Shown here in pieces: positions 28,013 through 36,421 of a stretch of DNA of 64,000 bases. The stretch is from Methylonatrum sp040877625 (GTDB lineage Bacteria; Pseudomonadota; Gammaproteobacteria; Nitrococcales; Aquisalimonadaceae). The position numbers were made by a program, and so were the translations under genes. Numbering within the stretch: position 1 is the stretch's first letter; each line of letters starts with the position of its first letter. The notes under the pieces were generated by a model that saw nothing but the letters and a program-made list of their open reading frames with translations, made no database searches and had not been told where the DNA came from. The stretch spans positions 93,268 to 157,267 of the forward strand of contig JBBDNK010000006.1 of the NCBI GenBank assembly GCA_040877625.1. The letters run 5' to 3'.

Positions 28013-28873
28013 ATGCGTCCACAGGTAAAAGCGTTTCTCGACCAGGATACCGAGACCTTCAGCTATGTGGTCTACGACGAGCCCGGCGGTCATGCCGCTG
28101 TTATCGATACCGTACTGGAATTCGACAGCAAGTCCGGGCGAACATCCACCGCTGGCGCGGAACGCGTCGTGGCGTTCGTTCGGGACCAGAGGCTGACCGT
28201 GGACTGGATTCTCGAGACACACGCGCATGCCGATCATCTATCCGCGGCGCCCTTTATCCGTGAGCAGCTTGGCGGCAAATTGGCGATCGGGGAGCGGATC
28301 CGCGATGTGCAGGCGATCTTCCGCGACGTGTTCAACATCGAAAAGGAATTCTTGCCCAATGGCAGTGATTTCGATCATCTGTTCTCGGACGGTGATACTT
28401 TCCGGATCGGCCGGCTGGAAGGGCGCGCCATGTACACGCCCGGCCATACGCCCGCGGATATGACCTATATCATCGGCGATGCCGTATTCGTCGGCGACAC
28501 CTTGTTCATGCCGGACGTCGGCACCGCTCGCTGCGACTTCCCGGGTGGCGATGCGGCTACCCTCTACCATTCAACGCGGCGCTTGCTGGAACTTCCGGAC
28601 GATACACGCCTGTTCATGTGTCACGACTACCCGGGCGAAAATCGCCAGTATCAGTGCGAGACCACCGTGGCCGAGCAGAGGCGCGCCAATATTCACGTGC
28701 GGGAGGGGGTTTCCGAGAGTGAATTCACCGCCATGCGGGAAAAGCGGGATGCCACCCTGGCCATGCCGCGGCTGATTCTGCCATCGATTCAGGTGAATAT
28801 CCGAGCAGGCAAGATGCCACTGCCGGAGGAAAACGGGGTGTCCTATCTGAAAATTCCGCTAAACGCACTGTAG
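28013..28873 (+). CDS. MBL-fold hydrolase, persulfide dioxygenase / Blh-like
   Basis: 286-residue metallo-beta-lactamase-fold protein. ILETHAHADHLSAA carries the HxHxDH metal ligands, MYTPGHTPADMTY the next His, FVGDTLFMPDVGTARCDFPGGD the Asp, and FMCHDYPGE the last His. The DVGTARCDF stretch is characteristic of the ETHE1/Blh group, which oxidises glutathione persulfide to sulfite. The rhodanese domain present in some Blh proteins is absent. The ATG at 28013 has GGGAG upstream. Divergent from the persulfide-sensing regulator, consistent with sulfide/persulfide detoxification. Confidence 0.88.
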   Translation: MRPQVKAFLDQDTETFSYVVYDEPGGHAAVIDTVLEFDSKSGRTSTAGAERVVAFVRDQRLTVDWILETHAHADHLSAAPFIREQLGGKLAIGERIRDVQAIFRDVFNIEKEFLPNGSDFDHLFSDGDTFRIGRLEGRAMYTPGHTPADMTYIIGDAVFVGDTLFMPDVGTARCDFPGGDAATLYHSTRRLLELPDDTRLFMCHDYPGENRQYQCETTVAEQRRANIHVREGVSESEFTAMREKRDATLAMPRLILPSIQVNIRAGKMPLPEENGVSYLKIPLNAL

Positions 28874-28890
28874 CCGGACACCGGCGATCA

Positions 28891-28930
28891 CTGTCATGTC
28901 TTATATAAGTTATAAGGTATATGTTGACAG
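28891..28930. promoter_or_regulatory. Possible operator upstream of DctP TRAP operon
   Basis: CTGTCA (28891-28896) and TGACAG (28925-28930) form outer arms around AT-rich sequence containing the perfect palindrome CTTATATAAG. It lies in the 296-bp gap before dctP, in which no gene is seen. The protein that would bind is not known. Confidence 0.3.
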
Positions 28931-29169
28931 TCTTTGGAGCCGTCTTTATGTTCGGTCCAGTAGATCAGGTAAAGTGGCTTTAACGACCATGCGGAGTTCT
29001 CACCGGTTGCTGCGACGGCGGTTTTTGGTGTGGTGTCGGCGGTGACCTCGGCATGGGGTTCGCGGTGAGACCGGCGTATTTCGTGTATGCCGGGGGCAAA
29101 TCTGTCCTGTATGGACGGACGACAACAACAGGCAATCGGCCTCGTGCCTTGGCCGGGAGGAGAGAACAC

Positions 29170-30447
29170 ATGTCCCAAGATCATGATCGAGCAAAGACCA
29201 AGGGCGGCGTGTCAGCAGGGGCCGCGCCCGAATCCGGGAAGCGTGACGTTTCTCGCCGCGACTTTCTGAGGATCGCATCCCGTTACGGCATGACCGCCAC
29301 CCTTGGCGCCGCGGCGGTACTGGGCGGCAGCTATTCGGCCGGTGCCCTGGCCCAGACGGCGGGCCGGCTTGCGGATCAGCGCGCCCGTAACACCCCGAAA
29401 CACAAGTTGCGCCTGGGGATGGTCTACACCGATGGGCAGCATGATATCCAGCGTGTCGGCGTGTGGGACTTTGTTCGTGATATCGAGGCGCGTACCGACG
29501 GTGCCATTCAGATCGAGGTTCTGGATTCCGGCGGTGTTTGCGCGGAGACCACCTGTGCCCAGCAGGCGCTGCAAGGGGTGATCGACATTACCGTCAACTC
29601 CACCCAGAACGGCGCCAGCGTCGCGCCCTGGCTCAATGCACTGGATTTTCCGTACATGTTCCAGTCTCCGGGCCAGATCTACGATTTCGTCTTCAACCCG
29701 GAGTCGGAGCGGCTGTTCCGCAAACCGTACCGTGAACGTCACAACCTGGAGATGCTGTTCACCACCGCTGAGTTGCGCGGTGTGCTGATGGGCTCGGAGT
29801 TCAGCGACAAGCCGGCTGTCACCAGCCTCGATCAGCTCAACAATGCGCGAATTCGAGCCACGGCCACGCAGTTCGGCCAGATCGCGCTACGCCTGCTGGG
29901 TATGCGTCCGGTTCCGGTGGCCTGGGGTGAGACCCTGGATGCACTCCGCTCGGGGCTGGTCGACGGCATGGAGACCTGGGCCGGCGCCGCGGCGGCGTTC
30001 AATATGGCCCCCGCCGTCACCAAGTATGTGGGGCTGAACTTCATACCCGGCACGGAACATACCGCCATCAATATCCGCACCCTGGACAAGCTGGACGCCG
30101 ATGGACTGCGCGATGCGGTGATGGAGTCCGCGTACCAGACCCAGCAGGTTGTCATGTACAACTTCTCCGCCGCGCGGCATTACATCATTGGAGACGTGCC
30201 GAACCCGGGGCCGGAGACGATCTACGGCAAGAGCGGCACTGAAATGAACTTCCTGTCTTCGGAGGTTCTCGCCGAAGCCGAGGAGATCGCGCACCCGGAC
30301 AAGCCCGAGTATGAGCAACTCCGCAACCGCCTCAACGAGATGGCCGGCTTCGACGTCTACAAGGAAATGCTGCCGGTGGCGCAGCGCTTCCCCAAGGATG
30401 AGTTGGAGATTAACGTCGTGCCACGGCGCTGGTGGCTGCCTGCCTGA
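29170..30447 (+). CDS. dctP: TRAP transporter substrate-binding protein (DctP), Tat-exported
   Basis: 425-residue periplasmic receptor. The N-terminus carries a twin-arginine signal (SRRDFLRIASRYGMTA followed by a hydrophobic stretch ending ALAQ), unusual among DctP proteins, which mostly use Sec. Mature features are GGVCAETTCAQQALQGVIDI and RIRATATQFGQIALRLLGMRPVPVAW-type sequence, the conserved Arg region that salt-bridges a carboxylate, followed by ALRSGLVDGMETW. GGAGG precedes the ATG at 29170. The ligand is unknown. Followed by a strong hairpin and then the permease genes. Confidence 0.93.
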   Translation: MSQDHDRAKTKGGVSAGAAPESGKRDVSRRDFLRIASRYGMTATLGAAAVLGGSYSAGALAQTAGRLADQRARNTPKHKLRLGMVYTDGQHDIQRVGVWDFVRDIEARTDGAIQIEVLDSGGVCAETTCAQQALQGVIDITVNSTQNGASVAPWLNALDFPYMFQSPGQIYDFVFNPESERLFRKPYRERHNLEMLFTTAELRGVLMGSEFSDKPAVTSLDQLNNARIRATATQFGQIALRLLGMRPVPVAWGETLDALRSGLVDGMETWAGAAAAFNMAPAVTKYVGLNFIPGTEHTAINIRTLDKLDADGLRDAVMESAYQTQQVVMYNFSAARHYIIGDVPNPGPETIYGKSGTEMNFLSSEVLAEAEEIAHPDKPEYEQLRNRLNEMAGFDVYKEMLPVAQRFPKDELEINVVPRRWWLPA

Positions 30448-30454
30448 GGGTGAA

Positions 30455-30483
30455 GCCGCCCGTTGGGAATCCCAACGGGCGGC
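30455..30483 (+). terminator. Strong hairpin between dctP and dctQ
   Basis: A perfect 13-bp stem: GCCGCCCGTTGGG at 30455-30467, loop AAT, complementary arm 30471-30483. No U-run follows, and the permease genes continue in the same direction. I read it as a partial attenuator or 3'-stabilising structure for dctP mRNA. Confidence 0.75.
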
Positions 30484-30545
30484 ATTGCGATCATTGCCTA
30501 CGCCTTCCGCCTTGCGGGAGGCGTATCTGACGAGAGGCACACTTC

Positions 30546-31082
30546 ATGTTCGGGCCTGTAGCAAGCGCGTTTCGCTGGCTGGATGCGAACCTCGAGAAGA
30601 CCATCATTCTCATTGCATATGTTGCCTGTGCCGGCATCATCGCGGTGGAGGTGGTGCGACGGTTCTTCTTTAATGAACAGGCGGCGTGGAGCACTTCCGT
30701 TCCTGCCTATATGTTCGTCTGGCTGACCTGGCCGGGAGCCGCTTACGGTGTGAAGATTCGCGCGCATCTGGCCTTTGGCGAATTTCGACAGAGATTGCCC
30801 CGGGCCGCGCAGTATGCGGCGCTGCAGGTGGATTACATACTTTTCCTGATATTCGCTGTTGTTGCCATTTATTACTCCTACGAATTGCTTGGGGTGCAGG
30901 CGAACAACTTCTCAACCGTACCCGGCACCGTCAGTCTTTCGACCGTGTGGTTCTACCTTGCGACGCCGATTGGCTGGACACTGTTGGTCTACCGTGTCCT
31001 GCAGAACGCGTTGCAGGATTTCCGTGATCTGATCAATGGCCGCCCCCTCGATCTTGGGGGCGGGCTGGAAGCGCTGGACTAG
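30546..31082 (+). CDS. dctQ: TRAP transporter small permease (DctQ)
   Basis: 178-residue inner-membrane protein with four transmembrane segments (IILIAYVACAGIIAVEVVRRF; VPAYMFVWLTWPGAAYGV; DYILFLIFAVVAIYYSYELL; VWFYLATPIGWTLLVYRVL). The motif EVVRRFFFNEQAAWSTSVPAYMFVWLTWPG is the usual DctQ N-terminal region. Pairs with DctM to move the substrate delivered by DctP. It lies 98 bp after dctP, across the hairpin, and 16 bp before dctM. Confidence 0.92.
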   Translation: MFGPVASAFRWLDANLEKTIILIAYVACAGIIAVEVVRRFFFNEQAAWSTSVPAYMFVWLTWPGAAYGVKIRAHLAFGEFRQRLPRAAQYAALQVDYILFLIFAVVAIYYSYELLGVQANNFSTVPGTVSLSTVWFYLATPIGWTLLVYRVLQNALQDFRDLINGRPLDLGGGLEALD

Positions 31083-31098
31083 GAGCCTGGGGAATATC

Positions 31099-32385
31099 AT
31101 GGCAGAAGAATCCATACTGCTGTTGCTGACGCTGTTTGCCGGGCTGCTGTTCGTGTTCGGCTCGCCGATACTGGTGATCATGTCCATCTGGGTGCTCGGT
31201 GCCCATCTGATCTATGATTTTCCGTTGCAGAGTATCGGCAGCAGCCTGTTTGAAGGGCTGAACAGCTTTTCGTTACTGGCAGCGCCGCTGTTCATTCTTA
31301 CCGGGGACCTCATTGCCGGTGGCGGTATAGCCAGGCGCATGACCAATTTCTCCCTCGCCGTACTCGGCTGGTTGCGGGGCGGCCTGGGCATGGCGGCGAT
31401 CATGACCTGCGGCATGTTCGCCGCCATCAGTGGCTCCAATTCGGCCACCACGGCAACGATCGGTTCCATCACCTACCCGCACATGCGGGAGCAGAAATAC
31501 GGTGAGAGCTTCTCCGCGGCCACCTCGGCGGCCGGTGGTGTTGTCGGCATCATCATCCCCCCCAGTATTCTCTTCATCATTTACGGCTACCTGACCAGTA
31601 CCCCTGTCTCGGAGCTGTTTCTGGCCGGTGTTATTCCCGGCATTCTGATGACGATCGTCATGCTGATCGCCTGCTTTATTGTCAGTCGACGCAGGCAGTA
31701 TGGTCAGATCGAGCGCTTCAGTCTGGGCAACGTGGCGCGGCGCACGCCGGGCGTGAGTATTGCTGTTCTCGCCGCCACGATCGTCCTCTGGGGGATCTAT
31801 TCGGGCGCGTTTTCACCTACCGAGGCTGCCGCAGTCACCGTTATGTACTGCCTGTTCATGGGTGTGTGCGTTACCCGTGAGCTAAAGCTGCGCAGCCTGC
31901 ACAAGGTCATACTGCGCAGCGGTATCATCGTCGGCATCATCATGCCGTTGGTGGCTATCTCGCTGCTGATGCAGCAGATGTTCGCCGTGATTGGCGTCGG
32001 CCAGATGATTTCCCAGTTCGTGGGCGGTCTGGGCGGGTATTACATCGTTCTGTTTACCTGCATGGCGATGGTGCTGATCTCCGGCACGCTGCTTGAGTCC
32101 ATCCCCAACACCGTCATCATGGCCCCGATTCTGGCGCCGGTGGCGATAGCGGCAGGTGTAGACCCGTTCCATTTTGCGGTGGTGTTCATGGTGGGCGGCG
32201 CCATCGGTTTCATTACGCCGCCGTTCGGGCTGAACCTGTACGTTGCGGCGGGCATAACCGGTGTGTCGTACCTGAAGATTGCCCGGGCGGTGGGGCCATA
32301 CCTGGTCGCGCTGCTGTTGATCTGGGTGGTGATCGCTCTGGTACCGCAGCTCGCCGTCTATCTGACGCAATTTGCCGGCCGATAA
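31099..32385 (+). CDS. dctM: TRAP transporter large permease (DctM)
   Basis: 428-residue inner-membrane protein with about 12 hydrophobic segments, the transport subunit of the TRAP system. Signature regions are APLFILTGDLIAGGGIARRM, MFAAISGSNSATTATIG, GVVGIIIPPSILFIIYG and GGAIGFITPPFGLNLYVAAG. It is a Na+/H+-coupled secondary transporter. The ATG at 31099 follows GGGGAAT; upstream codons lie in dctQ. A strong terminator follows the stop. Confidence 0.94.
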   Translation: MAEESILLLLTLFAGLLFVFGSPILVIMSIWVLGAHLIYDFPLQSIGSSLFEGLNSFSLLAAPLFILTGDLIAGGGIARRMTNFSLAVLGWLRGGLGMAAIMTCGMFAAISGSNSATTATIGSITYPHMREQKYGESFSAATSAAGGVVGIIIPPSILFIIYGYLTSTPVSELFLAGVIPGILMTIVMLIACFIVSRRRQYGQIERFSLGNVARRTPGVSIAVLAATIVLWGIYSGAFSPTEAAAVTVMYCLFMGVCVTRELKLRSLHKVILRSGIIVGIIMPLVAISLLMQQMFAVIGVGQMISQFVGGLGGYYIVLFTCMAMVLISGTLLESIPNTVIMAPILAPVAIAAGVDPFHFAVVFMVGGAIGFITPPFGLNLYVAAGITGVSYLKIARAVGPYLVALLLIWVVIALVPQLAVYLTQFAGR

Positions 32386-32387
32386 GT

Positions 32388-32430
32388 CCGGCCCCGGAAA
32401 ACGCTTCGTCAACGCGTTTTCCGGGGCCGG
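32388..32430. terminator. Bidirectional terminator between dctM and acuI-like gene
   Basis: A perfect 17-bp stem: arms 32388-32404 (CCGGCCCCGGAAAACGC) and 32414-32430, with a 9-base loop. It starts 3 bp after the dctM stop and lies before the stop of the convergent reductase gene. The A/T-rich top of the stem lacks a long trailing U-tract, but position and stability make it a convincing two-sided terminator. Confidence 0.85.
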
Positions 32431-32449
32431 GTACCTGCCGATGGCATGT

Positions 32450-33436
32450 TTACTGGAACTTCACCACATAGCGCCCCACGGTTTCTCCATCAATCATCTT
32501 CTCGAAGACATCCGGCAATTCATCCAGGGTGACGAACTGCGCAATCGATTCCAACCGGGTGGGTTTCAGATCGGTAGACACTCGGTTCCAGATATGCCGG
32601 CGGTAGACCGGATCCGTATCCGCGTTCACGCCGAGCAGGCGTACGCCCCGAAGGATGAAGGGGAGAACGGTAATGTCCAGCTTTATACCCGCCGCATTGC
32701 CAAAGCAGGCAACCGTGCCCTGTGGGCGCATGCCGCGCAGTAACCAGGCGAGCAGATGGCCCCCTGCCGCATCGACTGCTCCCGCCCATTGCGCGGACTC
32801 GATCGGCCTGGACGGCTGGTCTGGGGCCGGGGCCTCAATCACACCGGCTGCGCCAAGTTCCCGCAAGTAATCGTGGCGGTCCTTTTTTCTTGAAACCGCG
32901 ACGAGTTCGTACCCGGCACCGGACATCATATCGAGCGCCAGGCTGGCGACGCCGCCGGTAGCTCCGGTCACCGCAACCGGTCCGTTCGAGGGTTTCAGAC
33001 CGTTGAGTTCCATCAAATCCACCGCGATCGCGGCGGTGTGTCCCGCTACACCAATTGCCGCCGCGTCATGCATTGCCAGCCCTGACGGCAGATGCAGCAC
33101 CCACGCTGCCGGGACTCTGACGTACTCGGAAAAGCCACCGTGGTGTGACACGCCCAGGCCTCGGCCATGCACAATAACCTCGTCGCCGGCACGGAATCCG
33201 TCACTGGCCGACTCGGTGACGACGCCTACCGCTTCAATTCCCCCGATGCAGGGAAAACGCCGGATCACCGGCGCGGAGCCCGTCCCGGCGAGCGCATCCT
33301 TGTAGTTCACGCCGGCGTAGGTGGTTTTGATCACGACCTCGCCGGCATCCAGTTCACCGAGACCAATGCGGGCAAGGCGTCCGGCGCTTTTGCCATTGGC
33401 TTCTTCAAGGATGTAGGCATTAAACGTATTGGTCAT
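32450..33436 (-). CDS. acuI: Acryloyl-CoA reductase / YhdH-family MDR oxidoreductase
   Basis: 328-residue medium-chain dehydrogenase without the structural zinc Cys cluster. It has TTYAGVNYKDALAGTG, FPCIGGIEAVGVV, VHGRGLGVSHHGGFSEYVRV and the NADPH-binding VAVTGATGGVASLALDMM. The YhdH/AcuI group reduces acryloyl-CoA to propionyl-CoA; a quinone-reductase activity is the older annotation. It is last in the seven-gene leftward operon and overlaps tctA by 4 bp. The reduction step may handle an enoyl-CoA formed by the operon's dehydrogenase. Confidence 0.9.
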   Translation of the reverse strand: MTNTFNAYILEEANGKSAGRLARIGLGELDAGEVVIKTTYAGVNYKDALAGTGSAPVIRRFPCIGGIEAVGVVTESASDGFRAGDEVIVHGRGLGVSHHGGFSEYVRVPAAWVLHLPSGLAMHDAAAIGVAGHTAAIAVDLMELNGLKPSNGPVAVTGATGGVASLALDMMSGAGYELVAVSRKKDRHDYLRELGAAGVIEAPAPDQPSRPIESAQWAGAVDAAGGHLLAWLLRGMRPQGTVACFGNAAGIKLDITVLPFILRGVRLLGVNADTDPVYRRHIWNRVSTDLKPTRLESIAQFVTLDELPDVFEKMIDGETVGRYVVKFQ

Positions 33437-34938
33437 TGATTCGGCCCTCTTGAGTCGTTCCGTTTCAGGACCCTCGCCATGGGCCCTCTCACCATGGGAA
33501 TCGCCAGAAATAGCGCGGTGAGTACAAACAGGAAAAGTGCGATGGGATAAGTAAAGAACTCGGCAAAGCTGCCTCGGGTCAAAATCAGCCCCTGGCGCAG
33601 GCTTTGCTCGACCATCGGCCCCAGCACAAAGCCGATTACGATCGGTGCCAACGGAAAGCCGTTACAGCGTAATAGAAAGCCAACGGCACCGGCGATCAGC
33701 ACAATCAGGAGATCGAAATGACTGGAACTGATGCTGTAGGTACCAAGGGCGATCAACACCACGATACAGCCCAGCAGCAAAGGCTCGGGAACGCGCAGAA
33801 TTCGTGAGAACAAGGGAGCCATTAGCGCACCGCAAATGAAAAGCACGAAATTTGCCACGAATAGCGTCAGGAAGATGAACAGCACCAGATCCGCGTTTTC
33901 GGTGAACAGCCTGGGCCCCGGGGTAATGCCTTGCAGGACCAGCGCGCCGAGCATGATCGCGGTAACCGGATCACCCGGAACGCCCAACGACAGCGTCGGC
34001 ACCATGGCGCCTGAAGTCACCGCGTTATTTGCGGCTTCGGCGGCAATTATTCCATCCGGTTCACCCTTGCCGAAATTGTCGCGGTGCTTGGAGCTGCGCT
34101 TTGCCTCGGCGTAACTCACCATAGAAGAAGCGGTGGCACCGACACCCGGCAGGGTTCCAATCCATGTTCCGATCAGCGAGGACTTCATCAGTACGGTTGC
34201 CCGCGACCGTATTTCCCCGAAGCCAGGAAATCTGAAGCCGGAGTGTGCGCTATCGGAAGGTGGGAGCCATCGTTGCGAGGCGCGCCAGAACACTTCCGAC
34301 ATTGCGAACAGACCCACCAGAAAGGGTACGATCCCGATTCCGCCGGACAACTCGAACGAGCCAAAGTGGAATCGCAGATGACCGGTTACCGAATCCTGCC
34401 CGATCACCGCGACAAATAATCCGGCGAGCGCGGCAAGCAGGCCCTTGACCATGTTCTCCCGGGACACGCTAACGATGCACGTCAGCGCGAACAGACCCAG
34501 GGCAAAGTACTCGACGGGACCAAATCGCAAACCCACCTTGGCCAGCAGCGGTGCTGCAATGGCGAGAATGACCGTCGCTATGATCCCGCCTATCGCCGAT
34601 GCCGTTGTCGCCCAGCCGAGCGCCAGATCGGCTCGTCCGGCCCGTGCCATGGGGTAGCCGTCAAGTATGGTCGCCGCGGCTTGCGGGGTGCCAGGGGTGT
34701 TGATCAGGATGGCCGAGATCGACCCGCCGTAGACGGAGCCGCAATACAGTCCGAGCAGAAGCGCAATGCTGACCTCGGGACCGAGCACGAACGTCAGAGG
34801 GAGGGCCATGCTGATGGCGAGCACGGAACCGAGCCCGGGAAGGGCGCCCACCACGATTCCCACCGCTGTACCTGCCACCAGGGCAATAAGAGTCCCCGGT
34901 GTCATCAGCATCTGAAGCGCGGCCAGAAATGTATCCAT
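33433..34938 (-). CDS. tctA: Tripartite tricarboxylate transporter, large permease TctA
   Basis: 501-residue inner-membrane protein with about 12 hydrophobic segments. Family hallmarks are LVAGTAVGIVVGALPGLGSV (the first Gly-Pro-Gly-Leu repeat), SAILINTPGTPQAAATILDGYPM, IGTLPGVGATASSMVSYAEAKR (second repeat) and GVPGDPVTAIMLGALVLQGI. Moves a carboxylate delivered by TctC, driven by an ion gradient. It lies 21 bp downstream of tctB and overlaps the reductase gene (ATGA). Confidence 0.94.
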   Translation of the reverse strand: MDTFLAALQMLMTPGTLIALVAGTAVGIVVGALPGLGSVLAISMALPLTFVLGPEVSIALLLGLYCGSVYGGSISAILINTPGTPQAAATILDGYPMARAGRADLALGWATTASAIGGIIATVILAIAAPLLAKVGLRFGPVEYFALGLFALTCIVSVSRENMVKGLLAALAGLFVAVIGQDSVTGHLRFHFGSFELSGGIGIVPFLVGLFAMSEVFWRASQRWLPPSDSAHSGFRFPGFGEIRSRATVLMKSSLIGTWIGTLPGVGATASSMVSYAEAKRSSKHRDNFGKGEPDGIIAAEAANNAVTSGAMVPTLSLGVPGDPVTAIMLGALVLQGITPGPRLFTENADLVLFIFLTLFVANFVLFICGALMAPLFSRILRVPEPLLLGCIVVLIALGTYSISSSHFDLLIVLIAGAVGFLLRCNGFPLAPIVIGFVLGPMVEQSLRQGLILTRGSFAEFFTYPIALFLFVLTALFLAIPMVRGPMARVLKRNDSRGPNQ

Positions 34939-34959
34939 GATTCAGATTCTCTCTACACC

Positions 34960-35421
34960 CTAACGGGAGAGATAAATGAAGTCGGGGGCCGGGGGAGTTA
35001 TCCCGAGCCCATAGGTGAAACCGCACCACACCACTGCCGTAAAACCGACGGTTGTCAAAACGACCGGCCAAGGCCGACGGTAGCCTAGCGACCAACTGAG
35101 AACGGGCACCAGGATCAGCGACATGAGCACGAATCCGAGTCGCGCGAAAAACAGTAGAGATAAGGTACTGAGGACCAGAGTGACGGCCAGCCGCCGCCAC
35201 TCCAGACCGCCGACATGATCACGTTGACGGCTGAGCACACCACGGACGATCAGCCAGCCGGAGCAGAGCAGCATCAGAACGAGCAGCACCTTCGGATACC
35301 ACATCGGATCGCTTGCGATGCGTCGAGCCGTAATGCCGGTCTCGACCGCAATCCAGTAAAGAAAGGCTGCTCCGGCCAGAAAGACGGCCCCGTAGAGTAT
35401 GTCCAGTCGTCGAACGTCCAT
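34960..35421 (-). CDS. tctB: Tripartite tricarboxylate transporter, small subunit TctB
   Basis: 153-residue membrane protein with four predicted transmembrane segments. The TctB family features are ILYGAVFLAGAAFLYWIAVE near the N-terminus, DPMWYPKVLLVLMLLCSGWLIVRG and the C-terminal pair around FVLMSLILVPVLSW and VLTTVGFTAVVWCGFTYGLG. Sequence conservation of TctB is low, and identification relies on topology and its place between tctC and tctA. It starts 3 bp after the tctC stop. Confidence 0.9.
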   Translation of the reverse strand: MDVRRLDILYGAVFLAGAAFLYWIAVETGITARRIASDPMWYPKVLLVLMLLCSGWLIVRGVLSRQRDHVGGLEWRRLAVTLVLSTLSLLFFARLGFVLMSLILVPVLSWSLGYRRPWPVVLTTVGFTAVVWCGFTYGLGITPPAPDFIYLSR

Positions 35422-35423
35422 TC

Positions 35424-36383
35424 TCAGTTGTCCTTGAACACCGACTTGAGAATCGGGCCGTTGATTTCAAACTCGCTGCGCACGAGATCCCTGAAATCGT
35501 CGGGACCAAGATACTGAACCAGCGTTCCGAGCCGATCCAGCGTCTCCTGGAAGCGCTCCTGGTCGGCCGTGTACCGGCAGCTCTCGGAGAGCTGTTCGGT
35601 GATTGCCGCTGGGGTACCCTTCGGTGCAACGATACCGCCCCACCAGGCAGCAGTCAGGTCATAGCCCTGCGCGATGGCTGTCTCAACGCCTTGCATGGAG
35701 TCGACACGTTCATCGCTGAACACGGCAAGCGAGGTAAAGTCACGGTCGTTGATGACGGTGGGCATGGTCATGTAGAGGTCGATATGCCCACCCATCAGGG
35801 CCGTGGCTCCGGGTCCATCGCCGGTGAACGGCAGATGTTCGATTTCGATATCGGCCAGCCGCAGGAATTGCTCCATCGCCAGGTGGGGCAGCGTGCCCGG
35901 GCCAGGTGTTCCATAGGTCAGCTCACCCGGGTTCTCGCGGGCATAGGACACCAGCTGATCAAGGTTTTCGAATGGAGAATCCGGTTTGACGGCCAGCGCC
36001 TGAGGGCTGAAGAACAGCTGGCACACATATTCAAACGAATCCAGATTGTAAGGCGTCTCGCGCATGTGCGGCTGGTTCACCAGCGGCGCCGCGGGCACGA
36101 TTCCGATTGTATAGCCATCGGCTCTGGACCTTGCGAGGGAGGCCATGCCGACCGTGCCCGCACCGCCACCTCTGTTGTCGACCACGACGTTCTCCCCGAG
36201 GAAGTCCGTCATCTCTCTCGATGCGGCACGCGCCATCAGGTCCGTACTTCCCCCGGCCGGGAACGGTACCACCACCGTTACCGGTTTGGTTGGATAATCA
36301 CTTGCCATCGCTAACGGCGCGGCTACCAGCATGCCCGCAACCAGCGGTACGTGGACCATCATCGATCGGATATTGCCTTTCAT
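35424..36383 (-). CDS. tctC: Tripartite tricarboxylate transporter binding protein TctC (Bug family)
   Basis: 319-residue periplasmic receptor. A Sec signal peptide (MKGNIRSMMVHVPLVAGMLVAAPLAMA) is followed by the Bug-family fold with YPTKPVTVVVPFPAGGSTDLMARA, VVDNRGGGAGTVG, ELTYGTPGPGTLPHLAMEQF and HLPFTGDGPGATALMGGHIDLY. These proteins bind carboxylates between two loops. The start at 36383 has GGAGGAG upstream; an earlier in-frame start at 36401 is less likely. The ligand is unknown, presumably the acid activated by the CoA ligase encoded just upstream. Confidence 0.93.
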   Translation of the reverse strand: MKGNIRSMMVHVPLVAGMLVAAPLAMASDYPTKPVTVVVPFPAGGSTDLMARAASREMTDFLGENVVVDNRGGGAGTVGMASLARSRADGYTIGIVPAAPLVNQPHMRETPYNLDSFEYVCQLFFSPQALAVKPDSPFENLDQLVSYARENPGELTYGTPGPGTLPHLAMEQFLRLADIEIEHLPFTGDGPGATALMGGHIDLYMTMPTVINDRDFTSLAVFSDERVDSMQGVETAIAQGYDLTAAWWGGIVAPKGTPAAITEQLSESCRYTADQERFQETLDRLGTLVQYLGPDDFRDLVRSEFEINGPILKSVFKDN

Positions 36384-36421
36384 CGCTCTCCTCCGTGACA
36401 TTTCTTTGAATGTCGTTGGTT

